Source: Vibrio metschnikovii CIP 69.14 (GTDB lineage Bacteria > Pseudomonadota > Gammaproteobacteria > Enterobacterales > Vibrionaceae). From it: a DNA stretch of 64,000 nucleotides. The notes below the pieces were generated by a model. That model was not told where the DNA came from, did not search any database, and saw only the letters and a list, made by a program, of their open reading frames with translations. This document shows positions 58,484 to 64,000 of this stretch, piece after piece. The translations under genes were made by a program, and so were the position numbers. How positions within the stretch are numbered: the stretch's first letter is position 1; each line of letters begins with the position of its first letter. The stretch covers positions 124,001 through 188,000 of the forward strand of contig NZ_ACZO01000006.1 of the NCBI RefSeq assembly GCF_000176155.1, given 5' to 3'.

Positions 58484-59178
58484 TGTTGCACTCTGTCTCA
58501 TTACTCGGCATGACGTGTTTGGTACTGACTTTAGCACTCTATTACGTCTGTAAAATGCTCTATCAGCGCAAACGAACAATTTTTTTGATGCCTTTATTGC
58601 TGGCCCCATTACTGTTGGTGCTGATTGTTATTGGTATGGATATTCCTTATCCATCGTATATGGAAGAGTCTCGCTGGCTATTATGGTTACTTGGGCCTGC
58701 CACCGTCGCCTTTGCGATTCCTGTGTACGATAATCGGCTTTTAATTCGACGTCATTGGTTGTCATTATCGGTTGGTGTGGTGGTTTCCGTGATTGTGGCT
58801 GTGAGCAGTACCGTCTTACTGGCACGCTGGTTTGAATTACCAGAGTTACTGCAGCGTAGCTTAGCCATGCGCTCGATAACGACCCCTTTTGCCGTGGAAG
58901 CAACACGTGCCATTGGCGGTGAAAGTGACTTAACGGCCCTGTTTGTGGTACTCACGGGTGTTATTGGAATGGCGGTTGGTGAAAGTATATTAACTTTCTT
59001 ATCGATTCGTTCTCGATTTGGGCGTGGGGCTAGCTTAGGGGCTTCTGCCCATGGTGCAGGCACCGCGAAAGCGTATCAAATGGGAAATGCAGAAGGGGTG
59101 GTATCGAGTGTCGTCATGATGATAGCCGGTATGGTAACGGTACTGATTGCGCCCTTTTTAGGCCAGCTATTGTGGTAA
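58483..59178 (+). CDS. LrgB/CidB family membrane protein
   Basis: This 231-residue partner of the holin-like protein has about seven membrane helices. The family motif is LAMRSITTPFAVEATRAIGG with the later GASAHGAGTAKAYQMGNAEG. TAATG coupling to the upstream gene and their common regulator suggest one complex or transporter. Confidence 0.9.
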   Translation: MLHSVSLLGMTCLVLTLALYYVCKMLYQRKRTIFLMPLLLAPLLLVLIVIGMDIPYPSYMEESRWLLWLLGPATVAFAIPVYDNRLLIRRHWLSLSVGVVVSVIVAVSSTVLLARWFELPELLQRSLAMRSITTPFAVEATRAIGGESDLTALFVVLTGVIGMAVGESILTFLSIRSRFGRGASLGASAHGAGTAKAYQMGNAEGVVSSVVMMIAGMVTVLIAPFLGQLLW

Positions 59179-59210
59179 ATAGATCCAATAATTCATAAAG
59201 AGTTTGTGTT

Positions 59211-59237
59211 AAAAAAACCGCCCAAGTGAGGGCGGTT
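59211..59237 (-). terminator. Terminator after fldA (minus strand)
   Basis: AACCGCCC and GGGCGGTT form an 8-base-pair stem with a 6-base loop. On the minus strand it is followed by a run of seven T. It is just past the fldA stop and may also limit lrgB read-through. Confidence 0.88.
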
Positions 59238-59243
59238 GCTGGT

Positions 59244-59771
59244 TTAGTCTTCTAGCTCAGCTAAGCACATTTCTTCGTATACTTGCTGAACCCAAGCGGT
59301 CACACGTTGCTCGGTCAACTCTGGTTGACGGTCTTCATCAATGCATAGACCAACAAAATGATTATCATCGACTAATGCTTTAGACGCTTCAAACTCATAA
59401 CCTTCCGTTGGCCAATGACCAATAATCGTTGCGCCTTTGGCTTGAATGATGTCTCGAACGGTGCCCATAGCATCACAGAAATACTCTGCGTAGTCTTCTT
59501 GATCACCACACCCAAAAATAGCCACGAGTTTAGTCGAAAAATCAATGGCTTCTAATTCAGGGAAAAAATCATCCCAATCACACTGTGCTTCACCATAGTA
59601 CCAAGTGGGAATGCCAAGCAGTAAAAGATCAAAGTTATCAATATCTTCTTTACTACTTTTCGCGATATCTTGTACGTGAACCAGTTGTTTGCCGAGTTGT
59701 TTTTGAATCATTTTTGCAATAGCTTCGGTGTTACCTGTATCGCTACCAAAAAAGATACCTACACTTGCCAT
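59244..59771 (-). CDS. fldA: Flavodoxin FldA
   Basis: FldA is a long-chain flavodoxin, an FMN electron carrier that feeds several radical-SAM and isoprenoid enzymes. The 175-residue protein opens MASVGIFFGSDTGNTEAIAK, with the phosphate loop SDTGNTE, and has the isoalloxazine-binding segments PTWYYGEAQCDWDDFFPEL and GCGDQEDYAEYFCDA. ybfF lies upstream on the same strand after 114 bases. Confidence 0.96.
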   Translation of the reverse strand: MASVGIFFGSDTGNTEAIAKMIQKQLGKQLVHVQDIAKSSKEDIDNFDLLLLGIPTWYYGEAQCDWDDFFPELEAIDFSTKLVAIFGCGDQEDYAEYFCDAMGTVRDIIQAKGATIIGHWPTEGYEFEASKALVDDNHFVGLCIDEDRQPELTEQRVTAWVQQVYEEMCLAELED

Positions 59772-59885
59772 AGAGTCTTTACCTTTAAATCAATCTGCTT
59801 GCGCGAACTATACCACTGTTATTTGTTAAAGTTAATCCACCTATTGACTTTCAAATTTCCCTTAACTTGTTATGGATTAAGCGCT

Positions 59886-60650
59886 TTAGACAATAAATTT
59901 ACGAATCGCACGGAGCACTTCTGCTGGTTTTTCAGCATGTAACCAGTGGCCAGTATTGGCGATAACATGTGCTTTGGCGTGGCTAAATTGTTGCTGGATA
60001 GCGGGTTGATGCTCTGCCATTAAATAGTTTGAATCTGCCCCTTTAATAAATAAGGTCGGGGTTGAGTTACAGGCAATCGGTTCCCAACCAAGAATATTCC
60101 AGTAGTTGGCTTTAATCGCAGGTACATTAAATCGCCAAGTCATGACGCTATCTTGGTTGACCAAGGATTTCCCCAGAAATTGGCGAACGCCTTCCTGATC
60201 GATATGCTGGGCTAAAAGGGTCATCACTTCACTGCGAGAGGACGGTTTTTGTTCTAAAACCGCATCGAGACCATCGATCACCTGTTGATGACGATGCACG
60301 GTATAGGCAACGGGTGCCATGTCTAGCACGATTAACCGTTGAACGATATCGGGGGCAAGATCGGCTAATTTCATCGCTACTTTACCGCCCATGGAGTGAC
60401 CAATGATCGTCGCTTGAGTGATAGCCAACTCGGTGAGCAGTTGATCGACATCGCGCGCCATTAACGCGTAGTTATGTTCTGAAGCGTGAAACGATTGTCC
60501 ATGGTTACGCAAGTCAATACTCAGTACCTGATGATCGTGTTTCAGATCTCTCGCGAGTAGTCCTAAATTGTCCAAATTACCAAATAAACCATGGATCAGA
60601 ACGACGGTGTGACCCTCACCTTCTAGTTTGTAATTAAGCAGTGCTGACAT
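59886..60650 (-). CDS. ybfF: Alpha/beta hydrolase esterase YbfF
   Basis: This 254-residue esterase acts on short acyl and acyl-CoA esters in E. coli. The oxyanion segment is VLIHGLFGNLDNLG, the nucleophile is Ser87 in IIGHSMGGK, and the catalytic His is in ANTGHWLHAEKP near residue 236. It is divergent from seqA and upstream of fldA, as in E. coli and V. cholerae. Confidence 0.94.
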   Translation of the reverse strand: MSALLNYKLEGEGHTVVLIHGLFGNLDNLGLLARDLKHDHQVLSIDLRNHGQSFHASEHNYALMARDVDQLLTELAITQATIIGHSMGGKVAMKLADLAPDIVQRLIVLDMAPVAYTVHRHQQVIDGLDAVLEQKPSSRSEVMTLLAQHIDQEGVRQFLGKSLVNQDSVMTWRFNVPAIKANYWNILGWEPIACNSTPTLFIKGADSNYLMAEHQPAIQQQFSHAKAHVIANTGHWLHAEKPAEVLRAIRKFIV

Positions 60651-60742
60651 TTTATCTTATTAGTAATGGGTTTAACGTAGAGTATCGGTAAAGATCTCGC
60701 TATAATCCCCCAGAGTTTAAACATAGAGATTGTGAAAAGCGA

Positions 60743-61279
60743 ATGAAAACAATTGAGGTTGATGAAGATCTATACCGTTATATTGCCAGTCAAACCCTAC
60801 ATATTGGTGAGAGCGCTTCCGATATTTTACGTCGCTTATTGAAGGTTGATAGCCAGCGTTTTTCGGCGATGCCTGCTATCACTGCTCCTAAAGGGTTAGT
60901 GGTCAGTAAAGATGCGGCTCAAGAGACAAAAGTTGATAGCGTTAAGGCGATGCGCGAGTTACTGATTTCAGATGAATATTCTGCACTGAAAAAAGCCGTT
61001 GATCGTTTTATGTTAGTCCTATCCACACTCTATCGTATCGATCCAGCGAGCTTCTCTGATGCCATGATCGTTAAGGGACGCAAGCGAGTTTACTTTGCTG
61101 ATAACGAAGCGACGTTGCTCGCGAACGGGCAGACGACGAAACCAAAAGCTATTCCAAATACGCCGTTATGGGTGATTACGAATAACAATACCAGCCGTAA
61201 ACAGCAAATGGTTGAGCAAGTGATGCTGAAAATGAATTTCCCTGCGGATATTATTGAAAAAGTGACCTTGTCTATTTAA
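60743..61279 (+). CDS. seqA: Replication initiation negative regulator SeqA
   Basis: SeqA binds hemimethylated GATC sites and delays re-initiation at the origin. The 178-residue protein has the N-terminal oligomerisation domain (MKTIEVDEDLYRYIASQTLH to ILRRLL) and the C-terminal DNA-binding domain (about 70-178: AMRELLISDEY, LYRIDPASFSD, VKGRKRVYFADNE, PNTPLWVITNNNTSRKQQMV). pgm follows, the same order as in E. coli. Confidence 0.96.
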   Translation: MKTIEVDEDLYRYIASQTLHIGESASDILRRLLKVDSQRFSAMPAITAPKGLVVSKDAAQETKVDSVKAMRELLISDEYSALKKAVDRFMLVLSTLYRIDPASFSDAMIVKGRKRVYFADNEATLLANGQTTKPKAIPNTPLWVITNNNTSRKQQMVEQVMLKMNFPADIIEKVTLSI

Positions 61280-61312
61280 CGTGGCACGATCAGCAGCGAA
61301 AAGTCTGACTAG

Positions 61313-61357
61313 AACCTCATACTGGGCATGTAAAAATGCGTATTATGAGGTTTTTTA
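61313..61357 (+). terminator. Terminator after seqA
   Basis: AACCTCATA (61313-61321) pairs with TATGAGGTT (61344-61352), with an internal GCAT/ATGC helix and a following T-run. It lies 34 bases after the seqA stop. Confidence 0.85.
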
Positions 61358-61386
61358 TTGATTATTATTTTTAAAAGGATGTCATT

Positions 61387-63033
61387 ATGGCTATGCACCC
61401 TCGTGCAGGACAAAAAGCACAGCAACAAGATTTACATAATATTCCGGCTTTAGTTTCTCATTACTACCTTTTACAACCTGATGCGAGTAATCCGCAGCAT
61501 AAGGTTGAATTTGGTACTTCCGGCCATAGAGGGTCGGCTGATAAATTCACGTTTAATGAACACCATATTTTAGCTATTGCGCAAGCGATCGTTGATCTAC
61601 GTACTGAGTTGGGTACGACCGGACCTATTTTTGTCGGTAAAGATACCCATGCTTTATCTGAGCCAGCCTTAAGTAGTGTGCTCGAAGTGCTTATTGCCAA
61701 TCAGGTTGAGGTCATTATTCAACAAGATAACGGTTATACGCCAACGCCGGGTATCTCTCATGCTATCTTGACCTATAACTTGCAACATGCCGATAAAGCA
61801 GATGGTATCGTGATCACCCCATCACATAATCCGCCTCAAGATGGCGGTATCAAATACAATCCTACCCATGGTGGACCCGCGGAAGGTGAGCTTACCAAAG
61901 CGATTGAAAATCGAGCCAATCAGCTAATTGCCGATGGTTTGAGCGGGGTGAAACGCGTGGCTATTGTTGAAGCGAAGCATTCACCTTTATTGAAGCAGGT
62001 TGATTTAGTGAAACCTTATGTTGACGACTTAGTGAATGTTGTCGATATGGCCGCGATTCAGAAAGCCAAACTGAAGATAGGTGTCGACCCATTAGGTGGC
62101 AGCGGAATTGATTATTGGCGACAAATTGCTCAAACGTACGATTTAGATTTAACGTTAGTCAGTGAAGCGATTGATCCTACGTTCCAGTTTATGTCACTGG
62201 ATAAAGATGGCGTGGTGCGTATGGATTGCTCATCTCCCTATGCGATGGCTGGCTTATTAGCACTGAAAGACCAATACGATTTAGCGTTTGGTAATGACCC
62301 TGATTATGATCGTCATGGGATTGTTACGCCACAAGGTTTAATGAACCCTAACCATTTTCTGGCGGTTTGTATTGACTATCTTTACCGTCACCGCTCTGCT
62401 TGGCAATCTGATGTTGCTGTGGGCAAAACCCTTGTTTCTAGTGCGATGATTGATAAAGTCGTTGCGGATTTAGGACGCAAATTGTGTGAAGTGCCAGTTG
62501 GATTTAAATGGTTTGTTGATGGCTTGTATAACGGTCGTTTTGGTTTTGGTGGAGAAGAGAGTGCTGGTGCCTCTTTCTTACGTCAAGATGGCACCGCTTG
62601 GTCAACCGATAAAGATGGGATTATTTTATGTCTACTTGCTGCTGAAATAACGGCGGTGACGGGTAAAAACCCTCAGCAATATTATGATCAATTAGCAGCG
62701 AAACATGGTGAGTCGCACTACAGCCGAATTCAAGCTGTCGCCAATGGACCTCAAAAAACGATCTTGAGTCAGCTTTCCGCCGAGATGGTGACCGCTCAAA
62801 CCTTAGCCGGAGATGTGATCACTGCCCGTTTAACCCATGCTCCAGGTAATGGGGCTGCGATTGGTGGTTTAAAAGTGACGACTGATTACGGTTGGTTTGC
62901 GGCACGTCCATCAGGGACGGAAGATATTTATAAAATTTATTGTGAGAGTTTTAAAGGCGAGGAGCATTTAAAACAGATAGAGCATGAAGCGCAAGAGATT
63001 GTTAATCAAGTCTTTAAAAATGCGGGATTATAA
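61387..63033 (+). CDS. pgm: Phosphoglucomutase (alpha-D-glucose phosphate-specific)
   Basis: Pgm interconverts glucose 1-phosphate and glucose 6-phosphate, linking glycolysis to sugar-nucleotide and LPS synthesis. The 548-residue length is typical. Catalytic Ser146 lies in TPSHNPP (144-150); the metal loop is [10 protein letters not shown], the sugar-binding loop [10 protein letters not shown], and the phosphate-binding loop [12 protein letters not shown]. The ATG follows AAGGATG. Confidence 0.97.
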   Translation: MAMHPRAGQKAQQQDLHNIPALVSHYYLLQPDASNPQHKVEFGTSGHRGSADKFTFNEHHILAIAQAIVDLRTELGTTGPIFVGKDTHALSEPALSSVLEVLIANQVEVIIQQDNGYTPTPGISHAILTYNLQHADKADGIVITPSHNPPQDGGIKYNPTHGGPAEGELTKAIENRANQLIADGLSGVKRVAIVEAKHSPLLKQVDLVKPYVDDLVNVVDMAAIQKAKLKIGVDPLGGSGIDYWRQIAQTYDLDLTLVSEAIDPTFQFMSLDKDGVVRMDCSSPYAMAGLLALKDQYDLAFGNDPDYDRHGIVTPQGLMNPNHFLAVCIDYLYRHRSAWQSDVAVGKTLVSSAMIDKVVADLGRKLCEVPVGFKWFVDGLYNGRFGFGGEESAGASFLRQDGTAWSTDKDGIILCLLAAEITAVTGKNPQQYYDQLAAKHGESHYSRIQAVANGPQKTILSQLSAEMVTAQTLAGDVITARLTHAPGNGAAIGGLKVTTDYGWFAARPSGTEDIYKIYCESFKGEEHLKQIEHEAQEIVNQVFKNAGL

Positions 63034-63057
63034 TTAATCACATCTCGAATTTAGCTT

Positions 63058-63096
63058 AAGACAGGCCATGAATCAACGTTCGTGGCCTGTCTTTTA
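63058..63096. terminator. Terminator after pgm
   Basis: AAGACAGGCCA (63058-63068) and TGGCCTGTCTT (63083-63093) form an 11-base-pair stem, extended inward by weaker pairs, followed by TCTTTTATT. It sits directly against the stop of the converging DUF1853 gene. Confidence 0.9.
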
Positions 63097-63849
63097 TTAT
63101 GTGGTAGCAGGCCAGTCATTGGGCATAATAAACCAAAATAATCCCGATTGACTTTGGCAATGAACAAAACCTAAGTCTTCACCTTGGTAGCGTGGACTCT
63201 GTTTATCACGGCCGGTTAACCATTGTGGCTTTTCTAATCGATACAAGGGCTCGTCAATCAATGACTGTTGATGTTGATAACACCAATGACCCTGAATTTG
63301 TGAAGGGTTGAGTGGGTGGCCTAAACATTCGTTAGGTACGGGTTCTGGTTGAAAAGGGTTAGTATAAAGTCGACCTTGCATGAGCAAATGGGGCTTCGCA
63401 TTAGCCCATAACGGATAATGTTTACAAAACGCTTCGTTGCTTGAAAGGGGAAGTTGATGGTTGAGCATATGATTTAACTTGAGATCAAGTCTATCTTCTG
63501 CATTGGGCCCATACCAATTCCCTTGATGAAGAAGGTAGAATTTAACGGCCACTTCCCAATGTTCGTATTGCTCTGTTTTGCGGTTTTTGGCAATAAAATC
63601 AATCGAACCTAACGTTGTGCCTTGTTGATTTAGCTGAATCTCTTCTGAAACGGCGTTATAGCGAGGCGTGGCAGTGAAGAGTTGTTGACATAAAAATTGA
63701 TAAATAAATCCTAGTCGCTGATTACCTTGATAAGTTGGCCACTGCTGATAAGACGGTTGAATGAAAGGAACTTTAGAGACTATTGGCTCTGACCCTTGAA
63801 AGAGTGGAGGAGTGGTTACCACCCATTGCATAAGCTGTTTTATATCCAT
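63097..63849 (-). CDS. DUF1853 family protein
   Basis: This is a protein of about 250 residues matching DUF1853 (RLGFIYQFLCQQLF, IDFIAKNRKTEQYEHWEVAV, GPNAEDRLDLKLNHMLNHQL, ending in SGLFWFIMPNDWP). The pattern IDF-EHWEVAVKF recalls PD-(D/E)xK nuclease cores, but no activity is known to me. I start at ATG 63849 with GGTG upstream; an in-frame ATG at 63861 is possible. Confidence 0.8.
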   Translation of the reverse strand: MDIKQLMQWVVTTPPLFQGSEPIVSKVPFIQPSYQQWPTYQGNQRLGFIYQFLCQQLFTATPRYNAVSEEIQLNQQGTTLGSIDFIAKNRKTEQYEHWEVAVKFYLLHQGNWYGPNAEDRLDLKLNHMLNHQLPLSSNEAFCKHYPLWANAKPHLLMQGRLYTNPFQPEPVPNECLGHPLNPSQIQGHWCYQHQQSLIDEPLYRLEKPQWLTGRDKQSPRYQGEDLGFVHCQSQSGLFWFIMPNDWPATT

Positions 63850-63942
63850 TGTGAGCACCATCTACGGTTACCATTCCGTTTTCGACATTCTAGCCTGAAA
63901 TTGTTATAAACACGTCATAACAATAGTGTAATGGAACGAAAT

Positions 63943-64000
63943 ATGGACAACTTACAGTTAGAAGCGTTGTTAAATGAGATCTTGTCTCCACAATTAGTGA
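63943..64000 (+). CDS. Nif3-like dinuclear metal centre protein, N-terminal fragment
   Basis: The first 19 codons (MDNLQLEALLNEILSPQLV) run off the right edge. The sequence resembles the start of Nif3/YbgI family proteins, which in Vibrio follow the pgm region. An in-frame ATG lies four codons earlier, but GGAACG fits the chosen start. Too short for certainty. Confidence 0.6.
   Translation, partial: MDNLQLEALLNEILSPQLV

Overview
The window is chromosomal DNA of a gamma-proteobacterium of the Vibrionaceae, most likely Vibrio. The gene order (prmC-sirB2-sirB1-kdsA, then bepA-perM-MCP-bcp-gcvR-dapA-bamC, a polar flagellar locus running flagellins-flaG-fliD-flaI-fliS-flrA-flrB-flrC-fliE to flhB, then smrB-prmB-aroC, epmC-yfcL-mnmC-fabB-pdxB-asd-fur and fldA-ybfF-seqA-pgm) is the arrangement I know from Vibrio cholerae chromosome 1. 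Base composition and codon use look uniform. I saw no insertion sequence, prophage, integron, CRISPR array, tRNA or rRNA. The window is core genome; its interest lies in regulation and in sequence variants inside conserved machines.

Region 1 (1-9.8 kb): end of the prmC operon with the LPS gene kdsA, a Cys-tRNA(Pro) editing protein, the uracil permease uraA with a PurR-like box, a secreted DUF2066 protein, an arsC-wrbA pair, the envelope protease bepA, a TusA-like protein and the permease perM. hda, which sits in this neighbourhood in several other gamma-proteobacteria, is not here. Region 2 (9.9-19.5 kb): an amino-acid-type chemoreceptor with a sigma-28-like promoter, gcvR-bcp, the lysine/peptidoglycan genes dapA and dapE, bamC and small membrane or regulatory proteins.

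Region 3 (19.5-44.4 kb): 25 consecutive plus-strand flagellar genes. Each of three tandem flagellin genes has its own sigma-28-type promoter. The cap and chaperone genes (flaG, fliD, flaI, fliS) follow, then the sigma-54 regulators flrA, flrB and flrC, the fliEFGHIJ set and fliKLMNOPQR-flhB. Consensus-like sigma-54 promoters lie before flrB, fliE and fliK, which gives the hierarchy flrA, then sigma-54 genes, then sigma-28 flagellins directly from the sequence.

Region 4 (44.4-64 kb): translation and housekeeping genes (smrB, prmB, aroC, epmC, mnmC), fatty-acid synthesis (fabB, followed by a 3' UTR that looks like the FarS small RNA locus), pdxB, asd, fur, a thioesterase gene preceded by a strong FadR-like site, a LysR-CidA/LrgA-LrgB module, flavodoxin, ybfF, seqA, pgm, a DUF1853 gene and the first codons of a Nif3-family gene. 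Most convergent or terminal junctions carry clear intrinsic terminators.
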